Source of the DNA: Sphagnum compactum
Lineage: Eukaryota > Bryophyta > Sphagnopsida > Sphagnales
Direction of reading: 5' to 3'
DNA: 64,000 bases
NCBI GenBank assembly: GCA_965153455.1
Contig: OZ234498.1
Span: forward strand, 18,972,001 to 19,036,000
The notes under the pieces were generated by a model, which worked only from the letters and a program-made list of their open reading frames with translations, did no database searches and had not been told where the DNA came from. The position numbers were made by a program, and so were the translations under genes. Below are positions 27,335 to 38,687 of the stretch, piece after piece; position 1 is the first letter of the stretch; each line of letters starts with the position of its first letter.

Positions 27335-28076
27335 TGGACAAATGCGCAATTTCAGTTTGTTTTAAATATATGCAAAGAGAAATTTTGGGAATACAATCGG
27401 AAGCCTTTCCAAAAAGCAAATTGGAAAGATTTTACAAAGTAGTTGAATGCACATTTTCTGGGAGTGCATCGGAGTTGGAAGCAAATGTGTGATAAATGGA
27501 GCAAGATGAAGGATAAATATGAGACCGAAAAGAAGAAAATTCAGGTGACTAGTGCATCCCCTTCTAATTGGCCATGGTTTGAGAGATTTGATCATATGTT
27601 TGGAGGCACAACCAAGATTAATGGCATTCCCAATGTAATTGATCAGGGAGTGCAGAATTTACATTCACATTCTGAGGTTCAAACTTTTGAGGTCAATGAT
27701 GATGATGTGACACAAGGCATTCAAGAGCACTTTAGTCCACCACAGTAATCTCTTGTTTTTGGCATGGAAATGAAGAGGAGGTTCATGCTCCATCTGTAGG
27801 TTCAAACACTCCGAGAACTAAGGCTTCTAAATTGCCCAGTGTGCAAGGCAAAGCCAACAAAATAAAAGGAAAATAAAAGAAAAATTGGATGTAGGTTCTT
27901 CTACAATTACTGATACCATTAAAGAATTTTCAAAAGGTGTGAAAAAGATAGAAAAGATGAAGATGGAGATGATTGAAAGAATTGCAACATAGATGTTTCA
28001 AAGTGAATAGATAGTGCAAGGTCAATTGCAGATGGTAGCATTGTTTGTTAAGGTTTTAAAGCTTAAAGATTCTTGA
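27335..28076 (+). pseudogene. Myb/SANT-like (trihelix-type) DNA-binding protein, broken
   Basis: The plus frame from 27335 reads WTNAQFQFVLNICKEKFW, then KANWKDFTK. After a TAG at 27440-27442 it continues with RSWKQMCDKWSKMKDKYE and SNWPWFERFDHMFGG, ending at TAA 27746. The regularly spaced tryptophans (WT, NWKDF, KW) and the basic DKWSKMKDKY helix are the signature of the Myb/SANT-like domain shared by trihelix factors and Harbinger-associated proteins. Such proteins bind DNA in the nucleus. A C-terminal helical tail (IKEFSKGVKKIEKMK, then QGQLQMVALFVKVLKLK) follows in another frame at 27882-28076, broken by TAGs at 27990 and 28008. A stop also lies directly before 27335, so any 5' exon has been lost or must be spliced on. 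Three TAG stops and one frameshift show it is dead. The source could be a host gene or a transposon-associated gene. Confidence 0.75.
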
Positions 28077-31000
28077 AGATGACAACTTTATGCACTTTAA
28101 GCTTGACCATGGGCAATAGTTGTGGTGTTTATTTCATGTACCTTGTATAAAGGTTTGAACCATTTGTTGTGATTTGGAATTTTGTTCACAAAATTGTGCC
28201 TAGGATTACAAGTAAAATCGAAAAGCAAACTTGGGGTCAAACAGAATGACTCGTGTTTATGGTCTTCATGATGCTGCTTTATGCGTCTAATCGTGCACCA
28301 AACTCGATTTGGTTTGCCTCTCATAATTTCCATTGCCACAAGTTGAGTCTCCTCCACTCATGTTGTCACTTCTGTTCATGATTCGAGGATAAACAAATCA
28401 CCTTGCATCTCTCGTTCTAAAACAAAACAAATAGTTTGTTCTTTGTTTTTCTTTTCTTCTTCTTACCAGATTTTCAACAACGGAATTAAATCTTACAACA
28501 CAAAGAACATAGACTCGTGTCCCGGTTGGCATTTGAGAAAAATTAAAAATGTGAAAACTACAAATAAAATAAAAATGAACTAAAAACTAAATTAAAAAAA
28601 TTATGAAAACTATGAAAACGTATGAAAGAAAATAAACTTAAAATATAGAACTAAACAATGGAAATTTGAAGCAAATATGAAAAACATTAAAAAGTTTAGA
28701 ATCTCTGGAAACTGAGGACTCATTGTTATCTGTAAACTATGTTTTTTAAAAAGGCCTTGGGGTATTTTTTTTGGGTGAAAAGTTTTTGGCTAACCATAAG
28801 CCTAGGCCCATTTGCTACCATCTACATGTTTGCTAGTATATGGTTTGCCTCTTGTTTGCCTTTTTGATGGGGGCTTGTCAGCCCCATATTCGCCAACAAA
28901 CGGTTTAACATTTTTTCTCATGTGCCTAAGACTATTGTATGCAAGGCAGGTGTAGCGGATTAGGGTTACCGTTTGTCTACAATTTGTGTATAGCTCCTCA
29001 TGTCACCTATTACTTGAAGTCTTAAGATCTCATTTGAGATTTGGAATAAAGACAATTAATATGGCCTCATGAACATCTAGTATTTTAGGCCGGCACTCAA
29101 GGCCACCTCCTCAAAAAGTTCGTCCTTGCTTAGGGTTTAAGCAATGATGGTTTGTTTTGGAGTTTTTGTTTTTGGGGTGTAGGTGAATGTGACTGTTGTT
29201 TCTCCAATAACGATGGCTTTTTAGAGGAATGATGTTCTAGAAAAATAAGGGATTTGGGCGATAGAACTAATTAAGAAATCGAAGATGTTTATGAGTTATG
29301 TTTTTGGCCTATTTTTTTATGGCCGCATTAATGGTTTTCGGTGATTGCGGTGATGAATTGGAGCTGGACACAACAAGTTGAACAAATATGGTGTTGGATC
29401 TTTTGGTTAGATAAGCTGTGGATCAGAAGGACTATGTATTGGAGGAGTTTGGGGATAAAAAAAAGGATCTTGGAATTCGAGTGTTCTTTTGGGGAGGTGA
29501 GTAGAAAAGTGAGGCAAGTTAAAAAAGACATGAAGAGTAGTTAGTCTTTGTTTTCAGTTGTTTCATCTAATGCTACTCATGTACTCCTCGATATTGGAGA
29601 TGGGAAATGGAGGAAGTTGATGACAAATGAGGTAAAAATCAAAGGTTTTGATGGGGAGAAGAGGGATGTATCTTTGCAATTCACCTAAGGTCAGTTGCAA
29701 TAGAGTGAATGATGTAATGATAATTTGAATTAAAGAGTAAAAAATGTGTGGTTAATGAGAATCATGAGATCGATGTGTTCTGGACTTACTTTTTGGGAGA
29801 GGCTGGGGATGAAGAAAAGTCATATGCAAGAAATAAGGTTGTTAATGATGCGTAATGTGATGTTTATGCTTTTACAACTTTAGATCAATGTGACAAGAAA
29901 AGACATCATGTGCATGTGTGTATGAGTAACTAAAATAAAAAACTACAACATTATATCCTTGTCGTGGAAAAAATAAATTATAATGATAAAAATTAATAAA
30001 TAAATAAGAATTTATAATGTTTGCTGATCATATTTGCACTTGTTTTCGATTGACCTTGTGGAATTGTACTATGTTACTTAGTGTTTGTTTTTACATGGGT
30101 ATAAATACTAAAAGTCTACATCAACTTCATCGTCGTTATGTTGGATGGGGTTTTAAGCGCCTTGTGTTGAAAGACCTACATAATTACCACTAGGCACCTT
30201 GAACTCTTCAAACACAACATGGGCAACTTTGTTACCACCTTAAGGACATGGTCTAATTTTAACTAGGTTGCCAATCATAGATAACATTTGTTTCTTGAAC
30301 CATTGTATTTCAAGAGCACCTTAGCCTATTGACCTTGTTGATTGTAGGATGGTGATTGAGGTGCCAATTGTGGGTCTAGCCTTCAACCTTAAAATGTTTG
30401 ATAAATTACAAGAGAGATAGCATATGCACTAAAGGCTTTGGCAAGCCACATTGAGCTAAAATCCATTAACCTTATGCCGTAGCCAATTGCTAGGATAAGG
30501 TTAATTATTCAATGACACCCCAAATTCCACACCATTGCACAATTTTATACCTACATCTAACAAACATCAGACACATTAACCAAAGTTCATATCTGCAATT
30601 GGTTAATTCCTTTTGTTTACTTGAACAAGACCCAAAACCATGTAATCTAATTCCACTCTAGGCTGATTCACTTGGAAAATGGCATAAAAATGAAGCTCTA
30701 TGTGGCAAAACATGTTGTTATGGCAGTAAACAGTTGTTTGAAATTCATTGATCAAGTATTGTTCAAGAGATTTAAGAATTGAGCAGGAAGTGAGCAAAAA
30801 ACAATTTGTCAATGGGAATTGGGATGAGATGTTTCTAATCTACTAGATAAGAAGAATGCCACATCTTGATTCTAAATAGACCTTTGAATGTTCATGATAT
30901 AGCAACACATGAAAGACATGCATTTCATCTTCAATGATCAACTTAGATTGATATCAATGAATTGTTAGAATGCACATACATTAATCGACATATACTAGAG

Positions 31001-33095
31001 CCCAAATGCAATCAATGCGAACCAGATTCACATGGGCTGTGTTTGCTTTTAGAGACCCCATTGCTCAAGTTACAAATTTGAGCTTTGTTGGGCATAATTG
31101 AACCAACCAAAGCTAAGATGGAATGGTGTTTGGCCAATTTTGAAAATAGGTAAAAAGTGACAATGTTAGCAACAAGATTCATGTGGATAACATCATCATG
31201 CTTCATGATGAATTGATGAGATCATGGTGAAGGTTTTGCTAATGCTCAATATGTGCTCCACTTCCAATCACATGTGATGAGTGCAACCCATGCAACATGT
31301 CTGCTACTATGGGTCCTCTCACACACAAATTATCGTACTAGTGAGGTTATTTTCCTACAAGTTGTGATTTTATCTTCTAAATATGTTGCCAAGTCAAAAG
31401 TTATAGTGAGTTTTTTGGGCAAAAAATTGCCAAAAGACTACATTTAAAAAAAAGGAACAATATGTAGCAAATACCTTGTTTGTAGCTATTTTTTCACCAA
31501 ATTGCTATGGAAAAACATTTTTTTGTGGAGGGCGTCACCACATTTATTCCTACTAGCTATTATTTAAGAGTTTTTTTAAAAATGTGTTATCAATTAATGC
31601 AAAATTTGCCTAGGGATAATTGGCAATGTCATTTCATCACAAAATTGGCAAAAAAAAGACTTGGATTCCAAACCACTATTTTCTCTATATTTTGAAGAAT
31701 AAAAAATAGTAAATTGTGTACCTACCAAGCCGCCAATTGTTTCCAAGAGCTATAACATCCATGGATGTGTCTTCCTAGATTGTAAAGCTTGATAATGTGG
31801 TAGAAGTTATGAAGCTCAAGGTATAAACATGAACACATATATAAATGTTTAATGAAATTGTAAGTTCAAGAGCACTCTCAATTAAAACACAAATTTGAAA
31901 ACTATATCATGGAATTGGCATGTACAATTACATGAAAACTTGAAACTTGTAGATGACTAGTGTTGTTGGGGTGACCATGGAGCTTACTCATCAACTTGGC
32001 TAATCATGATTCAATCTTTCTTTTCATTCCAATCATCCACATGGGAAGGCATTCAACCAACACGGTCTACTTCACTTCAATTTTCATTCATTGTTTGAGT
32101 GACAACCCTTGCCTTCTTTTGCCTAGGGTTATGGAATTTTTTAACATATCAAATTAATTGAATGTTGACGCATCCCCAAATTCCTTCAAGAACCCAAATG
32201 TGGGTCCCAAAGTGAAACAACGAAAAAAGAAAGGAATTAGGGAATGTTCCTTAGCTTGTAACATTTCGGGGTAGGAAGGCGTGCTGGAGTTCCAAGATGG
32301 GATTAGGACGAACTCACAAGCAAGAGTTCAAAATGAAATTAACTTGCACAACCAAGGAAAAAGGTGGTTAATGCAAGTTGAATGTAAGTGGTGCAATGGA
32401 CTTAATAATGACAACCTTAAGCACAAGCTTTACATAGGACGCAACCTTTGGGATATAATATACTTTTATGATTCTTCGAGGGGGCTACATCCAAATGACA
32501 CTTTTTCCCGAGACTCCCAAATGGGAGTCCCAAAATTGGCACCCTTGTTGTTTTGAAACTTTGGATGTTCATATCTTCCTGAAGTCAAGCTTTTTAGGAG
32601 CATGCGAGGGCACTATATAGCCTTTAAAATTTTCTTTTTAAATGTGTATTGCACACCCCAATTACAGATCATTTGACCCCTAGAAATTAGGGATGAAAAT
32701 AATCATGGTGCCACTTGCAGATGACAATATTCGATTATTGGAATATTAAGGTTGGTGTAGATCAATTGAACTAGTCTTTGGGTTTTGTGCCAAATTTCTT
32801 TGTGTTGTGGATACTAGTCACCAGAAAAAAATGGTTTTGTTTGTTAATCTAACTATGAAGGAAATTAGTTTGATTTATTTTGTTTTGTTTTGTTTGTTTG
32901 TCATGTTGAGATTTATGAAATCGAAAGGTTTCACTCCACGTTCTTGGTATCATCGGAAAGTTCTCGACAAGTAGGGGTACAAGGTGTTAGATTCATGATG
33001 TTAGGAACTCTGATGCAAAAGTTGTTGATAATTAAACCATTTTCTAGCTAAAATTAAATAAAATCAAAACTGAAAAATGGATAAGAATTTTGGGA
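28077..33095. other. AT-rich intergenic sequence
   Basis: No recognisable gene. The minus-strand frame near 30,130-30,390 has a somewhat protein-like stretch (KVAHVVFEEFKVPSG) interrupted by stops, which I cannot assign. The phrase GGAAAGTTCTCGACAAGTAG at about 32,954 resembles leader words of LTR elements. Confidence 0.4.
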
Positions 33096-33102
33096 GGTTC
33101 TT

Positions 33103-33305
33103 GGTATTGTTAAAAAAACCTTCAATGGTTAGATATAACAAATTTTATTTCATAATTTTTGGACCTCTGGTATGGGATCTTGATAATGATTTTTATTTGG
33201 ATTTTGTTGGTGAAAATTCAAAAAATTTACAAAAGTGGGTTTGGAAAGAAAGTTCAATTGAACGTGTTCACACTTGGGTCAACAACACATGCCACATTAG
33301 TTAGA
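33103..33305. repeat. Third copy of the dispersed leader-like repeat
   Basis: Matches 10,056-10,260 through CTTGGTATTGTTRRA, TTTCATAATTTTTGGACCT and the downstream CACACTTGGGTCAACAACA word. Confidence 0.5.
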
Positions 33306-34285
33306 TTTATGGTGAGAAATAAATAAGAAGACATATGACCATTGTCATATATATGGTTTGTTTTTCTCCTTTTTTTTCAAATTAAGTATTTTGGCCCTAC
33401 CTATGAATTGCAACTAATTGCTAAATGGATCACAATAGGTGCAAAGCACTAACATATATCCAAGCACAACTTTCACCCAATATTGTCAACTTCCACATTG
33501 ACAAAACATTTTTTTCTCCAAACAATATTTTGTTTATTAAATTTGGAATTATTACTTTTCATGATATAAAATACTATATTATGATATTGTCCATATGAAC
33601 AGTGGAATTATTTTTTATCACAAGGCTTGTAATAATTGTGATAGGTTTCAACACTTTAACTTTAGATTTTCACAAAAAAATGTTTCATTCTTGAAGGTAT
33701 TATTTATTGACACAAACTAATTCCTAAAAGGTCTAGCTAGAGGGAAAAAAACACATTGGTATTTGCCAAAATTGTCGAGAATTGAATTCCCAACTTGTTG
33801 CAAACTTTTCATTGTTCCAACCAATGGATTATTACTATAAAATCACGGCTTGAAAGATATTTTGTATATTTTTGAAATTTTAGAATGTTAGATTTAGGGT
33901 TTCCAAAATGCATTTTCTAAACTAAATAAATATTCAGCAAAGAAGTGTCAAACATGTGCTGTTGGTATGGTAATGTTTGCTTTGGCTTATGTCCCAATTG
34001 AAGTGGAATATAGTCTTAGTGATTAATTTTCAATGTAGAAGTGGGAAAGCATATGTGTGATTTATGTACATCAACTTGCTAGACTAGGTGATCAAAAGAG
34101 CTTTATACACATGTCCCCTACTATGGAATAACAAAAAGGTCGCATGTTAAGCATGGGCCCATTCATATTCGTCCAACAAAAAAATTAATATCTTTCATAC
34201 GTTTGGGAATTTTGGAATTTTTGCGAGACAATGACCATTAGGTCAAGAAAATCATTTGTTTAAATTTATTTTCATTTAAATATGA
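33306..34285. other. AT-rich intergenic sequence
   Basis: No gene or structured element is visible. Confidence 0.45.
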
Positions 34286-34569
34286 TTGTTAAAACACATG
34301 GAGTTTACCAATTGACCCTAGATTCAATTGTTCATGTTGCACCTCACATCTTGAGTTCAATTATTGTCCACACGTGATCTTTAGCCCTAAGTCCATGGAA
34401 AACAAAGATTAGTGCTCGAAGCTTAGCCCATGCAAAAAGTTCAAATTGGATGTCAAAAGCTTGAGCCTTCCACTAAATTTAGTCTTGCTATAAAGTGCAC
34501 ATGCTTCGTGTAGAAATGCCAAGCCCAAGTATCCATAAACAATTGGATAAACTCCATGTGTTTTAACAA
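34286..34569. mobile_element. MITE-like inverted-repeat element (284 bp)
   Basis: The left arm 34286-34314 starts TTGTTAAAACACATGGAG. The right arm 34540-34569 is its reverse complement, with one extra base and almost no mismatch. The interior of about 225 bp is non-coding. Size and symmetrical ends fit a miniature inverted-repeat element, but the flanks (TATGA to the left, CTAGG to the right) show no clear target duplication. It could also be a simple inverted duplication. Confidence 0.5.
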
Positions 34570-34934
34570 CTAGGTGTATCTTGAAAATGTTTGATGATTT
34601 TAGAGTTATTTGTAATTCATCAAACATTTTTCTTGGCCTACATATCATTTTTTAAAAAAAATTCCAAGATTTCCAAGATCTACCAAAAATATTAAATTCC
34701 TATTGGACACACATGGATGGCCTAAACCTTTTTGCTATTCCACATTTCTCCATCAAGTCTTGTGCTTGCTATTCACCACATGCTTGGAATTGTTGATCCT
34801 AGGCTGAAATTTTCCAAATATTTCATAAGATAAAAGTCTTAGTAGGCTGATTTCTTCCAAGGTTTATATTTTCAAACCCATGTTATATGTCAAAATGTGA
34901 TTTTCGTGATTACACACATATGAGGCAAATAGGA

Positions 34935-34990
34935 CCCATTGTTTATGCCATTTTGGCATGAACGATTACAAAAATGGTATAAACAATGGG
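34935..34990. repeat. 20-bp inverted repeat at the chromovirus insertion site
   Basis: The left arm 34935-34954 starts CCCATTGTTTATGCC. The right arm 34971-34990 is its reverse complement with one mismatch and ends in ATGGG, which is the left target duplication of the chromovirus. The spacer is 16 bp. The retroelement therefore sits exactly at the outer edge of a potential hairpin. Confidence 0.8.
34986..34990. other. Left target-site duplication ATGGG
   Basis: Identical to 41218-41222. A 5-bp duplication is normal for Ty3/gypsy integrases. Confidence 0.9.
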
Positions 34991-35069
34991 TGTCATGGCC
35001 TAGGATATTTTGGGATACTTTTGGCAATGTCATGGCCTAGGATATTTTGGAACTAGTATGGCTCAGGGT

Positions 35070-35076
35070 TATAAAA
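35070..35076 (+). promoter_or_regulatory. LTR TATA box (TATAAAA)
   Basis: TATAAAA lies 79 bp inside the left LTR and is retained in the right LTR at 41104-41110. It is the likely core promoter of the element. Confidence 0.75.
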
Positions 35077-35128
35077 GGAGATAGTCTGGGGAACAACCCT
35101 TCAGCAGATCAACACCAGTTGATGGGTT

Positions 35129-35134
35129 AATAAA
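35129..35134 (+). terminator. LTR polyadenylation signal (AATAAA)
   Basis: AATAAA lies 53 bp after the TATA box. The right-LTR copy at 41163-41168 would end the genomic RNA. Confidence 0.6.
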
Positions 35135-35183
35135 GCTTGTCTTGTCTTGTAATTCTCCACTTGTTTGTATTCGGTCCATAACA

Positions 35184-35362
35184 GTTTGATATGCTCCTTC
35201 TTCTTGTTTGTTTGTTTTGTTGTTTCAGTAAGTAGCTAGAGGTATCTTGGAGTGAAACTTGGAAAGGTTATAGAAGACTATAGGACGCTTCTACTCTCAA
35301 AGTTTCAAAAGAAAAGGATATGTTTTGTGAGAGTTAAGAGCTTTTGAAAACTCTGTGCCATA
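35184..35362 (+). other. Chromovirus leader before the tandem array
   Basis: Untranslated leader between LTR and tandem repeats. It is T-rich, then contains TTTCAAAAGAAAAGGATATG and the words TTGTGAGAGTTAAGAGC that resemble the repeat units to follow. No start codon with a long frame. Confidence 0.6.
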
Positions 35363-36137
35363 TCTGGTTTTTTGGTCATATCTCCTTTATTTAAGCTTTT
35401 TTGGGTCTGTAACTTTGTGATCTTATAGATCATATAGGAATATATTTGTAAGAGAAATTTCATGTCATTTGGACTTGTATTGAGAGAGATCCAAGCATCT
35501 GAAGTTTCAAGCGCAGATCTGGTTTTTTGGTCATATCTCCTTTGTTTAAGCTTTTTTGGGTCTGTAACTTTGTGATCTTATAGATCATATAGGAATATAT
35601 GTGTGAGAGAAATTTCATGTCATTTGGACTTGTATTGAGAGAGATCCAAGCATCTAAAGTTTCAAGTGCAGATCTGGTTTTTTGGTCATATCTCCTTTGT
35701 TTAAGCTTTTTTGGGTCTGTAACTTTGTGATCTTATAGATCATATAGGAATATATTTGTGAGAGAAATTTCATGTCATTTGGACTTGTATTGAGAGAGAT
35801 CCAAGCATCTGAAGTTTCAAGTGCAGATTTGGTTTTTTGGTCATATCTCCTTTGTTTAAGCTTTTTTGGGTCTGTTACTTTGTGATCTTATAGATCATAT
35901 AGGAATATACATGTGAGAGAAATTTCATGTCATTTGGACTTGTATTGAGAGAGATCCAAGCATCTGAAGTTTCAAGTGCAGATCTGGTTTTTTGGTCATA
36001 TCTCCTTTGTTTAAGTTTTTTTTGGGTCTGTAACTTTGTGATCTTATAGATCATATAGGAATATATGTGTGACAGAAATTTCATGTCATTTGGACTTGTA
36101 TTGAGAGAGATCCAAGCATCTGAAGTTTCAAGTTTGA
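35363..36137 (+). repeat. Five tandem 155-bp units in the chromovirus leader
   Basis: Units start at 35363, 35518, 35673, 35828 and 35983, exactly 155 bp apart; the last has one extra T. Each begins TCTGGTTTTTTGGTCATATC, contains GATCTTATAGATCATATAGG and ends near GAAGTTTCAAG. Units are nearly identical. The array lies between the LTR and the gag ATG, so it would be in the 5' untranslated part of the genomic RNA. A role in packaging or translation is possible but not shown. Confidence 0.95.
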
Positions 36138-36171
36138 AGATTGAAAGCGCAAAAGTGTGAAAACTACCACC

Positions 36172-37095
36172 ATGGACAACTCAGAATCAAACATCGATCT
36201 CACTCAAATCCTCGCCGCCCTTCAGCACCTTCAACAAGAAAATGCCGTGCTTAGAGACTCGGTGACCCGCCTACAGAATCAGCCACCACCTCCTGCCCCA
36301 GTACTTCCTGCTTTTGCAATGGCCGCCCAAGAGCCCAAGATCAGTCTGCCAGAAAAGTTTGATGGAACGCACCTCAAATTTCGAGGCTTTGTCAGCCAGG
36401 TACGCCTGATCATGCAACTACACCCCCGTCGTTATTTTGATGACACCACTCGTGTAGGATTCGTTGGAACCCTACTTACTGGGACAGCTGCAGCATGGTT
36501 TGCTCCCATCCTGGAAACATCATCCCCTCCCCTACAAGATTTCAATGCTTTTATGGCGGAATTTGAAGCAGTATTTGGGGACAGTGACAAGGCCAGGACT
36601 TCAGCCAACAAGCTGCGTCGCCTCTAGTAAGGGACATGTTCGGCCATCGTCTACGCCTCAGAATTCAGGCAGCTTGCCTGTGACGTTAATTGGGGAGAAG
36701 CTGCCTTGATTGATCAGTTTCGCTGTGGGCTTCGTGATGATGTTCAAGATCTTTTGTTGACACTCGCAGACCCTTCTTCCTTCAGTGAAGCCATCACCCA
36801 GGCAATTCGGTGCGATAATCGTTTGTTTGAACGTCGCCAGGAAAAGAAAGTCACCTCCAACGCCCAGCTTTGGAACAGTCGGCCTACTACGCTCCCCTTA
36901 GTTCCCAAGACAACACCAGTTGCCCGACCTGCCTCTTTTGGACCTGCTCCGATGTAGATCGACACAACTAAGTTTAAATCTTTGACAGAAGCCGAGAAAC
37001 TTTGCCGAAGGACAAACAATCTATGTCTTTACTGTGGCAACCCAGGGCATATAGCTCGTCAGTGCCCTCAAAAGCTTGTCAAACTTCAAGTATAA
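36172..37095 (+). pseudogene. gag: Chromovirus gag (capsid and zinc knuckle), broken
   Basis: I start gag at the ATG at 36172, which has an optimal context (CCACCATGG). An upstream in-frame extension from 36157 has no ATG. The frame shows a coiled-coil-like N-terminus (LQHLQQENAVLRDSVTRLQ), then a proline-rich linker. The retrotransposon Gag fold follows (PKISLPEKFDGTHLKFRGF; later RVGFVGTLLTGTAAAWF). Two adjacent stops (TAG 36625, TAA 36628) and a third (TAG 36955) interrupt it, but the same frame continues with YASEFRQLACDVNWGEAALI and later a CCHC knuckle, [14 protein letters not shown], at 37024-37065, ending at TAA 37093. Gag would form the particle and bind the genomic RNA. The protease follows in the -1 frame. 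Confidence 0.92.
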
Positions 37096-37097
37096 GC

Positions 37098-38687
37098 TGT
37101 GGAAACTCCCTAGCAGTTGGAAAACAAGAACATCCAGTCACAGTAGGAGCCGTGCGACTGGATCTCACCCAACACCACCTTTGCAAAGGCTCCCGTTCCG
37201 CTGTTGCTCCCAGTCCCAGTTTCACTCAGTATGTGGACATCATTCGTATTCCAGAAGACATACCACAAGTGTCAGCTTTGGTGGACTCCGGCGCCACCTC
37301 TTCTTTCATCGACCAAACATTTGTCGTCCAACACAACATCCCTGTGGTCAAGAAGTCAACCCCTGTTCCGGTAGAGGTTATTGATGGGAGAACCATTGCT
37401 TCTGGTGCAATCACACACGAGACAACCCCTCTAGAACTCTGTATCGGCAAGCACACGGAGAAGATTGTTCTCAACATCATTTTCACCCCTCACCATCCCA
37501 TCATCCTTGGTCTGCCTTGGCTAGAAGCACACAACCCTATCATTGATTGGCGATCTAGAACCCTCACCTTCAGCGCACAACGGTGCACCTCTCAAGAACC
37601 CCACGCTCAGAAAAACACTTTGTCGAGTCCTGCTAAGAACCCTGTGGTCGAGAACCCAAAGAGGGTCGGAACCAATTCCAGTTTTATCAAGTCTGTTATG
37701 TCAAATCCTGCAGTCAAGAACCCCCGGTTGGTCAGAACTAAACCTTGTCCTGTCAAGAATCTTGTCAAGAATCCTGCCCAGAAAACCAACCTTGTCCAGA
37801 TCTTCGTTGATAGAGCTGTCCCTTTCTATCGGGCTGCTAAGAATCTTCAAGTCTTCACCATCCATGTCAACCCAGCCAACACCACAAACCCCCAATCAGA
37901 ACCAACACCTGTCAAACTTCCCGAGAAGTACAAGGACTTTGTTGATGTTTTTGAAAAGATTAATGCTGATCAGCTCCCCGCCCATAGTCCATATGACTGC
38001 CCGATTGATCTAGAAGAAGGACACTCACCACCCTTTGGTCCTATCTATGGCCTATCGGAACCGGAACTCCAAGCCCTGCGTGATTACCTTACTGAAAATC
38101 TTGCCAAGGGGTTCATTCAGCATTCCAAGTCTCAAGCCGGCGCCCCAATTTTGTTTGTCAAGAAGAAGGATGGCTCCCTTCGACTCTGTGTGGATTATCG
38201 TGGATTCAACAAGATAACCAAAAAGAATCGATATCCCTTGCCCTTGATTTCAGGTCTCCTAGATCGACTACGTACCGGGAAGATCTTCACCAAGCTTGAC
38301 CTCCGTGGAGCCTACAACTTACTCAGGATTCGCCCCGGTGATGAATGGAAGACAGCTTTCCGCACACGTTACGGCCACTTCGAATACACGGTCATGCCCT
38401 TCGGCCTCACCAATGCACCCGCAGTCTTTCAGCATCTGATGAATGATATCTTCCGGGATTACATGGACGAATTTGTCGTGGTCTATTTGGATGACATTTT
38501 AATCTTTTCCAAGGACCAGGAAACCCACGACAAACATGTACGATTGGTGCTTGTGACGCTCCGGGAGCATGGCTTATACGCCAAGTTGGAAAAATGTGAA
38601 TTCGACAAATCTTCAGTGGTGTTCCTCGGCTACGTGATCTCTCCAGATGGCATTTTCATGGACAAGTCAAAGGTTGAGACCATCTAG
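37098..38687 (+). pseudogene. pol: Chromovirus protease and reverse transcriptase, cut by TAG
   Basis: The frame is -1 relative to gag. The aspartic protease carries its active site DSGA at 37284-37295 ([13 protein letters not shown]), with a later [16 protein letters not shown] stretch that is typical of gypsy proteases. After a basic, repetitive linker (about 37,600-37,800) comes the reverse transcriptase: [29 protein letters not shown], the fingers/palm stretch [15 protein letters not shown], and the catalytic YLDD at 38484-38495. The RT then reads [19 protein letters not shown] and stops at TAG 38685-38687, where related elements simply read on. The frame before about 37,120 is probably not coding. 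Reverse transcriptase copies the RNA into DNA; the protease matures the polyprotein. Active-site residues are intact; only the frame is broken. Confidence 0.94.

Larger units (their letters stand above)
34991..35183 (+). repeat. 5' LTR (193 bp)
   Basis: Begins with TG and ends with CA. It contains one full and one partial copy of a 37-bp unit starting TGTCATGGCCTAGG (34,991 and 35,028), then a TATA box and a polyadenylation signal. Immediately downstream (GTTTGATATGCTCC) I find no clear match to a tRNA primer, so the primer-binding site is unassigned. Confidence 0.93.

Noticed and set aside
35184-35200. tRNA-Met primer-binding site after the 5' LTR
   Set aside because: The sequence GTTTGATATGCTCC does not match TGGTATCAGAGC or another primer well enough to assign.
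35875-36084. Minus-strand frame with repeated MKFLSHIYSYMIYKITK
   Set aside because: Generated by the 155-bp leader repeats. The repeated peptide is just two units read on the wrong strand.
36464-37486. Additional short frames overlapping gag and protease on both strands
   Set aside because: They are shadows of the polyprotein in other frames and carry no domain.
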